This document shows positions 7,310-14,281 of a DNA stretch of 17,259 nt, in pieces. Origin of the DNA: Claveliimonas sp963592205 (GTDB taxonomy: Bacteria > Bacillota > Clostridia > Lachnospirales > Lachnospiraceae). Location of the stretch: positions 1 to 17,259 of the forward strand of contig CAVAVU010000127.1 of the NCBI GenBank assembly GCA_963592205.1. The letters are read 5' to 3'. The first letter of the stretch is position 1; the number at the start of each line of letters is the position of its first letter. The notes beneath the pieces were generated by a model. The model made no database searches, was not told the origin of the DNA, and saw only the letters and a program-made list of their open reading frames with translations. The translations under genes and the position numbers were made by a program.

Positions 7310-8518
7310 ATGAACACAGAATTATTAGAAGCGTTGACAATATTAGAGAAAGAGAAAGACATCAGCAAAGAGACTCTGCTGGATGCCATCGAGAATTCTC
7401 TGATCAATGCATGTAAGAACCATTTTGGAAAGGCTGACAATATCAAGGTTATCATGGACCGTGAGACCTGCGATTACCAGCTGATCCAGGAGAAGACAGT
7501 TGTAGATGAAGTGATGGATGATGTAGAAGAGATCAGTCTGGAAGACGCTAAGAACATCGATAAGAAATATGAGATCGGTGATATCGTACAGTTCCCGGTA
7601 GAGTCTAAGTCATTTGGACGTATCGCTACTCAGAATGCGAAGAACCTGATCCTTCAGAAGATCCGCGAAGAAGAGCGTAAAGTAATCTACGATCAGTATT
7701 TTGAAAAAGAGAAAGATATCGTAACAGGTATCGTACAGCGTTATGTAGGACGTAATGTAAGCGTTAATCTTGGTAAAGTAGACGCTATGCTGACAGAGAA
7801 TGAGCAGGTGAAGGGCGAGGTATTCCAGCCAACAGAGCGTATCAAGCTGTACGTTGTAGAAGTTAAGAATACGACTAAGGGACCTAAGATCCTGGTATCC
7901 AGAACACATCCGGAACTTGTAAAACGTCTGTTTGAGGCAGAGGTTACCGAAGTAAGAGACGGTGTTGTAGAGATCCGCAGCATTGCAAGAGAAGCAGGAA
8001 GCAGAACGAAGATCGCAGTATGGTCTAATGACCCTGATGTAGATCCGGTAGGAGCATGTGTAGGTATGAACGGTGCGCGTGTTAATACAATTGTGAATGA
8101 ACTGCGCGGTGAGAAGATCGATATCATCAACTGGAGCGACAATCCGGGTATCCTGATCGAGAACGCACTGAGCCCGGCAAAGGTTATCTCTGTTATGGCT
8201 GATCCGGATGAGAAGACGGCAAGCGTTATCGTACCGGATTATCAGCTTTCACTTGCAATCGGTAAAGAAGGACAGAATGCGAGACTGGCAGCGAGACTGA
8301 CCGGATACAAGATCGATATTAAGAGCGAGAGCCAGGCGATCGAGTCTGGAGAACTTCCAGAGAACTATATGGAACTGATGGAAGGTGTATATGAGGAAGA
8401 AATGTACGAGGAAGGCTACGACGAAGATATGACAGATGAAGCTTACGAGGCATCTGAAGAAGCATCCGAGGAGACAGCACCGGAAGAAGAGATCCAGTTC
8501 GAAAAAGTAGAAGAATAA
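7310..8518 (+). CDS. nusA: Transcription termination/antitermination factor NusA
   Basis: NusA binds RNA polymerase and nascent RNA, modulating pausing, intrinsic termination and antitermination. The 402-residue protein has an N-terminal polymerase-binding domain (about 1-130), an S1 domain (about 135-200), and two KH domains whose GxxG loops lie in GACVGMNGARV (248-258) and IGKEGQNAR (317-325). It lacks the two C-terminal acidic repeat domains of the E. coli protein, which is normal for Firmicutes. Instead it ends in a strongly acidic tail (about 355-402) rich in Glu, Asp and Tyr. The start is fixed by AGGAGG (7296-7301), eight bases before the ATG. Position between rimP and rnpM is the conserved Gram-positive order. 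Confidence 0.97.
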   Translation: MNTELLEALTILEKEKDISKETLLDAIENSLINACKNHFGKADNIKVIMDRETCDYQLIQEKTVVDEVMDDVEEISLEDAKNIDKKYEIGDIVQFPVESKSFGRIATQNAKNLILQKIREEERKVIYDQYFEKEKDIVTGIVQRYVGRNVSVNLGKVDAMLTENEQVKGEVFQPTERIKLYVVEVKNTTKGPKILVSRTHPELVKRLFEAEVTEVRDGVVEIRSIAREAGSRTKIAVWSNDPDVDPVGACVGMNGARVNTIVNELRGEKIDIINWSDNPGILIENALSPAKVISVMADPDEKTASVIVPDYQLSLAIGKEGQNARLAARLTGYKIDIKSESQAIESGELPENYMELMEGVYEEEMYEEGYDEDMTDEAYEASEEASEETAPEEEIQFEKVEE

Positions 8519-8539
8519 GAGTAGAAATCAGGTGATTGT

Positions 8540-8818
8540 TTGAGTGGAAATAAAAAGATGCCTGTGCGTATGTGCGTAGGCTGTCAGGAAATGAAGAATA
8601 AAAAAGAGATGATCCGGGTGATTAAGACACCGGAAGATACATTTATGCTGGATGCGACCGGCAAGAAGAATGGCAGAGGGGCATATGTGTGCCCGAATGA
8701 ACACTGCCTGCAGCTTGCCCGTAAGAATAAGGGACTGGAACGGTCATTCAAACAGGCTATCCCGGCAGAGGTCTATGAATCGCTGGAAAAGGAGATGGAA
8801 GCACTTGAAACCAGATAA
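8540..8818 (+). CDS. rnpM: RNase P modulator RnpM (YlxR family)
   Basis: This is a small nucleic-acid-binding protein of the YlxR family. The B. subtilis member binds RNase P RNA and modulates its activity, and was renamed RnpM. The product is 92 residues, with the family signatures MPVRMCVGCQEMK near the start, DATGKKNGRGAYVC (38-51), and a basic C-terminal half. It has four cysteines in CxxC (Cys12, Cys15) and CxxxxC (Cys51, Cys56), which could bind a metal; this is not universal in the family. The probable start is TTG at 8540 with AGGTGA at 8530-8535; an in-frame ATG at 8558 would remove six residues and still keep the motif. The 3' end overlaps the proposed ylxQ start by 14 bases, suggesting coupled translation. 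Confidence 0.9.
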   Translation: MSGNKKMPVRMCVGCQEMKNKKEMIRVIKTPEDTFMLDATGKKNGRGAYVCPNEHCLQLARKNKGLERSFKQAIPAEVYESLEKEMEALETR

Positions 8819-9116
8819 GGCATTGTCTATGCTCGGTCTTGCGGCCAGAGCAGGTAAGATCGTCAGCGGAGAATTTACCGTTGAAAAAGAAGTGAAGAGC
8901 GGCAGAGCGTGTCTGGTGCTGATCGCAGAAGATGCATCTGAGAATACCAGAAAGAAATTTCAGAATATGTGTGAATTCTACGAAGTGCCAATGCGTCTGT
9001 GTTATGACAGAGAGAGGCTTGGACATTTTATCGGAAAAGAATTCCGCGCATCCGTTGCTGTATTGGATGAAGGATTCGCAGAGAATATTCTGAAACATTT
9101 GAACAGTCAGATATAG
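8805..9116 (+). CDS. ylxQ: L7Ae/L30e-family RNA-binding protein YlxQ
   Basis: This is a small protein of the ribosomal L7Ae/L30e/S12e/Gadd45 fold, a group that typically binds kink-turn RNA. The molecular role of YlxQ is not well defined. From TTG at 8805 the product is 103 residues, close to the roughly 100 of B. subtilis YlxQ. It has the recognisable segments SMLGLAARAGKIVSGE, ACLVLIAEDASENTRKKF and LGHFIGKEFRASVAVLDEGF. The start is uncertain: AAGGAG at 8789-8794 lies ten bases before the TTG, and in-frame alternatives are TTG 8823 and ATG 8829. The reading frame continues further upstream inside rnpM, but those residues have no family resemblance. The gene overlaps rnpM by 14 bases and precedes infB by 29 bases. 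Confidence 0.85.
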   Translation: MKPDKALSMLGLAARAGKIVSGEFTVEKEVKSGRACLVLIAEDASENTRKKFQNMCEFYEVPMRLCYDRERLGHFIGKEFRASVAVLDEGFAENILKHLNSQI

Positions 9117-9145
9117 ATACAATTGCATAGAGGAGGTTAGTTTGT

Positions 9146-11989
9146 ATGTCAAAAGTAAAAGTATATGAACTTGCAAAGGAACTTGGCAAGGACAGCAAAG
9201 ACGTTGTGAAGTTCCTGGAAGGAAAGAATATAGAGGTGAAGAACCATATGAGCACGATTTCAGAAGATGAGGCGGCTATGGTAAAAAAGGCACTTAGCGG
9301 AAGCAAAGCACCTGCATCTGAGGATGAGGCGAAAGCAGCACCGAAGAAGAAAAATATCGTGCATGTATTCCGTCCGCAGAATACGAGAGACGGTTCCAGA
9401 AATGGCAGACGCCAGGGCGGACGTCCGGCAGGCGGAGCCAAGGCACCGCAGAACGCAAAGCCGATGCAGGTGCAGAACGGAAGACCGGCACCGGGAAGCA
9501 AGCCGGCAGTAAAACCTGCAGCTAAGCCAGTAACTAAGCCTGTAGCAGAGAAGCCTGCGGAAACAGTAAAACCTGCAGAGGTGAAGCCGGAAGTAAAGGC
9601 AGAGACAGTACAGGCTAAGAAGCCGGAAAGCGCTCCGGTACAGCCACAGAATACAGCGAACCAGACAGAAAAAGTTCAGGAGAAGAATACGTCAGTGGAA
9701 AAACCAGTTAAGAACAGAGAAGAACAGAATAGAAATTCTCAGTCTCAGGAAGGACGCAGAGACCGTTCTCAGGGCGGATATAATAACAGAGATCGTCAGG
9801 GAAGAAATGACAGAAATGACCGTGGCGACAGAAACGGACGCCCGCAGGGAGACAGAAGATACGGCGGTCGTGGAAGAAACGACAGAAATGACAGAAACGA
9901 TCGTCCGCAGGGAGACAGAAGAGATAATAACCGCGGAAGAAATGACAGAAATGATCGTCAGGGCGGATATAACAACAGAGACCGTCAGGGAAGAAACGGA
10001 AATGACCGTTTCCAGAATAACGATCACCGCAAAAAGAATAATAATCCTGCAATTCCTGCACCGGCCCTGGAAGGACAGAAGCCACAGCAGAGAAAGAACA
10101 AAGGCAAGGATGACTTCAAGAAGAAGGATTACCGCAAGGATGATGAAGACAGAATGCCTAAGGGAAGAAAGCAGAAGAACGATCAGAAACAGCAGATGCA
10201 GAAACCGCAGCAGAAGGAACAGAAGGTAGAAGAGACAATCAAGTCTATCGTAATTCCGGAGGTTCTTACAATTAAGGATCTGGCTGATAAGATGAAGATT
10301 GTGCCGTCTGTGATCGTGAAGAAGCTCTTTATGCAGGGCAAGATCGTTACAGTTAATCAGGAGATTGATTACGATACAGCAGAAGAGATCGCACTGGAAT
10401 TTGACGTTCTCTGCGAGAAGGAAGAAGTTGTAGATGTAATCGAAGAACTTCTGAAAGAGGAAGAAGAGGACGAAAAGAAGATGAAGAAGCGTCCACCGGT
10501 TGTATGTGTTATGGGACACGTTGACCATGGTAAGACTTCCCTGCTGGATGCAATCCGTCACACGAACGTGATTGACCGTGAGGCCGGTGGTATCACACAG
10601 CACATCGGCGCATCTGTAGTAACTGTAAACGGTGAGAAGATCACATTCCTGGATACACCGGGACATGAAGCGTTTACTGCAATGCGTATGCGTGGTGCTA
10701 ATTCTACTGATATTGCAATCCTTGTAGTTGCTGCCGATGATGGTGTAATGCCGCAGACTGTTGAGGCGATCAACCATGCAAAAGCTGCAGGAATTGAGAT
10801 TGTAGTTGCAATCAATAAGATTGATAAGCCGAGTGCAAATATCGACCGTGTAAAACAGGAACTGTCTGAGTACGAACTGATTCCGGAAGACTGGGGCGGA
10901 AGCACGATCTTCGTACCGGTATCTGCTAAGACCGGAGAAGGTATCCAGGATCTGATGGAAATGTTACTGCTGACAGCAGAAGTATCTGAACTTAAAGCTA
11001 ATCCAAACAGAAGAGCAAGAGGTCTTGTGATCGAGGCTCAGCTTGATAAAGGTAAAGGTCCGGTTGCTACCGTACTGGTACAGAAAGGTACACTGCGTAT
11101 CGGAGATGCGATCGCAGCAGGTTCAGCATACGGTAAGGTAAGAGCAATGATGGATGACAAGGGACGCCGCGTAAAAGAGGCCGGTCCGTCTACTCCTGTA
11201 GAGATTCTTGGTCTGAATGATGTGCCGAATGCCGGTGAAGTATTTGTCGGATGCAAGAACGATAAAGATGCAAGAAACTTTGCTGAGACATTTATCTCTC
11301 AGAACAGGGCAAAACTGCTGGAAGATACCAAGGGTAAACTTTCTCTGGATGACCTGTTTACACAGATCAAGGAAGGTAACCTGAAAGAACTGAATATCGT
11401 AGTTAAGGCGGATGTACAGGGATCTGTAGAGGCAATCAAGCAGAGTCTGCTGAAGCTGTCTAACGATGAAGTAGTAGTTAAGATCATCCACGGCGGTGTT
11501 GGTGCAATCAACGAATCAGATGTCAGCCTGGCATCTGCATCCAATGCAATCATCATCGGATTTAATGTCCGCCCGGATGCGACTGCAAAAGAGACTGCTG
11601 AGCGTGAAGGTGTGGATGTACGTCTGTATCGTGTCATTTACAATGCGATTGAGGATGTACAGGCAGCGATGAAGGGTATGCTGGATCCGGTATTTGAGGA
11701 GAAGGTACTCGGTCACGCAGAAGTACGCCAGACATTCAAGGCTTCCGGAGTTGGTACAATTGCCGGATCTTATGTGCTGGATGGTACATTTGAAAGAGAC
11801 TGCCAGGCAAGAATCGTACGTGACGGCATCGTTATTTATGACGGCAAGCTTGCTTCTCTGAGAAGATTTAAGGATGATGTAAAAGAAGTACGTGCCGGCT
11901 ATGAGTGTGGTTTCGTATTTGAAAATTATAATGATGTAAAAGAAGGCGACCAGGTAGAGGCGTTCAAGATGGTTGAGATCCCTAGATAA
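9146..11989 (+). CDS. infB: Translation initiation factor IF-2
   Basis: IF2 is the GTPase that places formyl-Met-tRNA on the 30S subunit and promotes 50S joining. The 947-residue protein contains an N-terminal IF2N domain (1-50), a disordered Ala/Pro/Lys-rich stretch (about 50-190), an Arg/Asp/Asn/Gly-rich repetitive stretch (about 200-300), a Lys/Gln-rich stretch (300-362) and a second IF2N-like domain (about 367-425). The GTPase domain follows with G1 GHVDHGKT (457-464), G2 GGITQHIG (481-488), G3 DTPGH (503-507), G4 NKID (557-560) and G5 SAK (593-595). Domains II, III and the fMet-tRNA-binding C-terminal domain complete it. All GTPase motifs are intact. It is longer than the roughly 716 residues of B. 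subtilis IF2, mostly through the disordered linker. AGAGGAGG (9129-9136) lies nine bases before the ATG, one of the strongest sites in the operon. Confidence 0.98.
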   Translation: MSKVKVYELAKELGKDSKDVVKFLEGKNIEVKNHMSTISEDEAAMVKKALSGSKAPASEDEAKAAPKKKNIVHVFRPQNTRDGSRNGRRQGGRPAGGAKAPQNAKPMQVQNGRPAPGSKPAVKPAAKPVTKPVAEKPAETVKPAEVKPEVKAETVQAKKPESAPVQPQNTANQTEKVQEKNTSVEKPVKNREEQNRNSQSQEGRRDRSQGGYNNRDRQGRNDRNDRGDRNGRPQGDRRYGGRGRNDRNDRNDRPQGDRRDNNRGRNDRNDRQGGYNNRDRQGRNGNDRFQNNDHRKKNNNPAIPAPALEGQKPQQRKNKGKDDFKKKDYRKDDEDRMPKGRKQKNDQKQQMQKPQQKEQKVEETIKSIVIPEVLTIKDLADKMKIVPSVIVKKLFMQGKIVTVNQEIDYDTAEEIALEFDVLCEKEEVVDVIEELLKEEEEDEKKMKKRPPVVCVMGHVDHGKTSLLDAIRHTNVIDREAGGITQHIGASVVTVNGEKITFLDTPGHEAFTAMRMRGANSTDIAILVVAADDGVMPQTVEAINHAKAAGIEIVVAINKIDKPSANIDRVKQELSEYELIPEDWGGSTIFVPVSAKTGEGIQDLMEMLLLTAEVSELKANPNRRARGLVIEAQLDKGKGPVATVLVQKGTLRIGDAIAAGSAYGKVRAMMDDKGRRVKEAGPSTPVEILGLNDVPNAGEVFVGCKNDKDARNFAETFISQNRAKLLEDTKGKLSLDDLFTQIKEGNLKELNIVVKADVQGSVEAIKQSLLKLSNDEVVVKIIHGGVGAINESDVSLASASNAIIIGFNVRPDATAKETAEREGVDVRLYRVIYNAIEDVQAAMKGMLDPVFEEKVLGHAEVRQTFKASGVGTIAGSYVLDGTFERDCQARIVRDGIVIYDGKLASLRRFKDDVKEVRAGYECGFVFENYNDVKEGDQVEAFKMVEIPR
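9743..10042 (+). repeat. Imperfect internal repeats encoding the Arg/Asn/Asp/Gly-rich linker of IF2
   Basis: Codons for IF2 residues 200-299 hold diverged repeats. A unit encoding QGGYNNRDRQGRN occurs at residues 209-221 (from base 9770) and again at 272-284 (from base 9959), 189 bases apart and nearly identical in DNA. RPQGDRR occurs at 232-238 and 253-259, and NDRNDR recurs four times. The length is a multiple of three throughout, so the frame is kept. The pattern suggests expansion by repeat slippage or unequal recombination within the coding sequence. Confidence 0.8.
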
Positions 11990-12001
11990 TATCAGGGATC
12001 T
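11976..12001 (+). other. 8-bp inverted repeat spanning the infB stop codon
   Basis: AGATCCCT (11976-11983) pairs with AGGGATCT (11994-12001) across a 10-base loop containing the infB TAA. There is no T tract after it, so it is unlikely to be a terminator. It lies 26 bases before the rbfA ribosome binding site and could influence termination/reinitiation or RNA processing between infB and rbfA. The structure is seen; the role is not known. Confidence 0.4.
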
Positions 12002-12039
12002 GACGCCCCGTCTGGGAAGTCTTGGTAAGGAGAATAGAA

Positions 12040-12423
12040 TTGAGAAAAAACAGTATTAAGAATACCAGGGTGAATACAGAAGTTCAGAGAGAACTGAGTA
12101 ATATTATCCGTGCGGGGATCAAGGATCCGAGGGTAGCACCATGGACATCTGTTGTAGCAGTACAGGTAGCTCCTGATCTGAAGATCTGCAAGGCTTATAT
12201 CAGTGTGCTTGGCGATGAAAAGGCGCAGGCAGACACAGTAGTCGGACTTAAGAGTGCGGAAGGATATATCAGAAGACAGCTTGCGCATAATCTGAATATG
12301 CGCAACACTCCTGAGATTACATTTGTACTGGATCAGTCGATCGAGTATGGTGTAAATATGTCTAAGAAGATTGATGATGTAACCAAAGATCTGGATACGG
12401 ACGGTGAAGAAGATGCTGAATAA
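12040..12423 (+). CDS. rbfA: 30S ribosome-binding factor RbfA
   Basis: RbfA is a single KH-type domain protein that binds the 30S subunit and aids maturation of the 5' end of 16S rRNA. The product is 127 residues and starts RKNSIKNTRVNTEVQREL. It carries the family segments IKDPRVAP, CKAYISVLGDEKA and the C-terminal NTPEITFVLDQSIEYGVNM. TTG at 12040 is chosen because AAGGAGA (12027-12033) lies six bases upstream. A TTG at 12022 in the same frame would place that ribosome binding site inside the gene. The 3' end overlaps the start of nrnA by about 11 bases, so translation is probably coupled. The gene follows infB by 50 bases; the ylxP gene found there in B. subtilis is absent. Confidence 0.93.
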   Translation: MRKNSIKNTRVNTEVQRELSNIIRAGIKDPRVAPWTSVVAVQVAPDLKICKAYISVLGDEKAQADTVVGLKSAEGYIRRQLAHNLNMRNTPEITFVLDQSIEYGVNMSKKIDDVTKDLDTDGEEDAE

Positions 12424-13363
12424 AATGCTTCAGAAAGCACAGACGGTTGCCATCGGCGGACATGAGCGTCCGGATGGCGACTGCGTTGGTTCCTGCATGG
12501 GAATGTATCGGTATATCAAAGATAATTACCCGGAGATCCAGGTGGATCCTTATCTGGAACCGATTGCGGATAAGTTTCGATTTATCCGCGGAACAGAAGA
12601 TATTTTAAATGAGATTGATGAAGAGAAACGATATGATCTCTTTATCTCGCTGGACTGCGGAGACAGGGCGCGTCTCGGATTCTCTGAGCCGCTGTTTTGT
12701 AGTGCGGCACATACATTGTGTATTGATCACCATGTAAGTAATGGTTCTTTTGCGGAAGAAAATTATATATTCCCGGATGCAAGTTCTGCGTCAGAGCTTG
12801 TATACGAGCTGCTTGATAAGGATAAGATCACGAAGGAGATTGCAGAGTCTTTGTATATGGGAATTGCCCATGATACAGGAATCTTTCGTTATTCCTGCGC
12901 ATCACCGAAGACATACCGTGTTGCGGCAGATCTGCTGGAATATGGATTTGACGCTTCGGCACTGCTGGATTCTACGTTCAGTGAGAAGACCTATGCGCAG
13001 AATCAGGTGATGGGACGTGCGCTGTTAGAAAGTATCCTGTTTATGGATGGCAAATGTATTGCATCCTCTTTTAAGAAGGAACAGATGGAATATTACGGCG
13101 TGACGCCGAAGGATCTGGATGGCATTGTGTCACAGCTTCGCCTGACCAAGGGTGTGGAGGTTGCAATATTTGCTTATGAACTGGCTGCAGATGTGTATAA
13201 AGTCAGCCTGAGATCTAAGAACTATGTGGATGTGAATAAGGTTGCCGGCTATTTTGGCGGAGGCGGTCATGTGAGAGCGGCCGGCTGCACCATGCCTGGC
13301 ACGATCTATGATGTGCTGAACAATCTGTCCGGACGGATTGCGATGCAGATGGAGCAGGAATAA
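12413..13363 (+). CDS. nrnA: Bifunctional oligoribonuclease/pAp phosphatase NrnA (DHH-DHHA1)
   Basis: NrnA-type DHH phosphoesterases degrade short RNA oligonucleotides and dephosphorylate pAp (3'-phosphoadenosine 5'-phosphate). The protein is 316 residues from ATG 12413. The DHH domain shows GHERPDGDCVGS with His17, Asp21 and Asp23, then ISLDCGD (Asp81), the namesake IDHHVSN (Asp105-His106-His107), and GIAHDTGIFRYS (Asp154); all metal ligands are present. The C-terminal DHHA1 domain ends in the substrate-binding FGGGGHVRAAGC motif. An in-frame GTG at 12404 is an alternative start; I prefer the ATG because GGTGA lies five bases before it, but the choice is not secure. The start lies inside rbfA and truB follows three bases after the stop. 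Its place in a ribosome-maturation operon fits general RNA metabolism. Confidence 0.92.
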   Translation: MLNKMLQKAQTVAIGGHERPDGDCVGSCMGMYRYIKDNYPEIQVDPYLEPIADKFRFIRGTEDILNEIDEEKRYDLFISLDCGDRARLGFSEPLFCSAAHTLCIDHHVSNGSFAEENYIFPDASSASELVYELLDKDKITKEIAESLYMGIAHDTGIFRYSCASPKTYRVAADLLEYGFDASALLDSTFSEKTYAQNQVMGRALLESILFMDGKCIASSFKKEQMEYYGVTPKDLDGIVSQLRLTKGVEVAIFAYELAADVYKVSLRSKNYVDVNKVAGYFGGGGHVRAAGCTMPGTIYDVLNNLSGRIAMQMEQE

Positions 13364-13366
13364 ACG

Positions 13367-14266
13367 ATGCTTCACGGAATTATCAACGTATACAAAGAGA
13401 AGGGATATACTTCTCATGATGTAGTAGCAAAGCTTCGAGGCATTGCAGGTCAGAAGAAGATTGGCCATACAGGAACCCTGGATCCGGATGCGGAAGGGGT
13501 TCTTCCTGTATGTCTGGGAAGAGCAACGAAAGTCTGCGATCTGCTGACGGATAAGGATAAGACATATCGCGCAGTGCTTCTGCTTGGACAGACTACAGAT
13601 ACCCAGGATACTTCGGGTACAGTGCTTGAGACTTCAGATACATCGAATCTGAATGAGACACAGGTCATGGAAGCTGTTCAGAGTTTTGTTGGAGAATATG
13701 CACAGATACCGCCGATGTATTCAGCTCTCAAAGTGGGCGGTAAGAAGCTCTATGAACTTGCACGCGAAGGCAAGACGGTAGAGCGGAAAGCGAGAAATGT
13801 AAAGATTCACAGTATTAACATCCTGCGGGTAGAGCTTCCGAGAGTAGAGATGGAAGTTTCATGCTCGAAGGGAACCTATATCCGTACATTATGCTATGAT
13901 ATCGGCGAAACGCTTGGTGTCGGCGGATGTATGGAATCCCTGCTCCGTGTGCAGGTGGGACGCTTTGTGCTGGCAGACAGCCTCAGACTCAGTGAGATAC
14001 AGGAGGCAAAGGAAGCCGGTGAGCTGGAGAAGCTTCTTCAGCCGATCGACAGTGTGTTTGAACAGTACAGAGCAGTTCAGATCCGACCGGATCAGGAAAA
14101 GAGACTGCAGAATGGTAATGTATTCCGTAAGCCGGATAAGTCACAGAAGTATAGTGACCAGGAAATGGTAAGGGTATACGATTCTAACGGACATTTTGCG
14201 GCCGTTTATCGGTATGTGGAAAAGGAGCATGAGTTCCGAATTGTGAAAATGTTTCTGCAACCGTAG
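13367..14266 (+). CDS. truB: tRNA pseudouridine(55) synthase TruB
   Basis: TruB converts uridine 55 in the T-loop of tRNAs to pseudouridine and acts as a tRNA chaperone. The 299-residue protein opens with GIINVYKEKGYTSHDVV and carries the catalytic motif KIGHTGTLDPDAEGVLP with nucleophile Asp39. Further conserved segments are IPPMYSALKVGGKKLYELAR and CSKGTYIRTLCYDIGE. The C-terminal portion (about 235-299) corresponds to the TruB C-terminal/PUA-like region, ending in the VYDSNGHFAAVYRYVE strand pair. CAGGAA at 13355-13360 inside the nrnA end serves as the ribosome binding site, and only three bases separate the genes. It is followed by ribF, the usual truB-ribF pairing in Firmicutes. Confidence 0.96.
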   Translation: MLHGIINVYKEKGYTSHDVVAKLRGIAGQKKIGHTGTLDPDAEGVLPVCLGRATKVCDLLTDKDKTYRAVLLLGQTTDTQDTSGTVLETSDTSNLNETQVMEAVQSFVGEYAQIPPMYSALKVGGKKLYELAREGKTVERKARNVKIHSINILRVELPRVEMEVSCSKGTYIRTLCYDIGETLGVGGCMESLLRVQVGRFVLADSLRLSEIQEAKEAGELEKLLQPIDSVFEQYRAVQIRPDQEKRLQNGNVFRKPDKSQKYSDQEMVRVYDSNGHFAAVYRYVEKEHEFRIVKMFLQP

Positions 14267-14281
14267 AACAAGAGGAGAAAC

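Noticed and set aside
8652..8804. Upstream extension of the ylxQ reading frame inside rnpM
   Set aside because: The extra 51 residues are Arg/Trp/Met-rich out-of-frame translation of rnpM and have no resemblance to L7Ae-family proteins.
9692..10777. A 361-codon open frame on the minus strand inside infB
   Set aside because: It lies opposite the low-complexity Arg/Asp/Asn region and GTPase start of IF2; its Ser/Val/Leu-rich product is a composition artefact of the antisense strand, with no recognisable domain.
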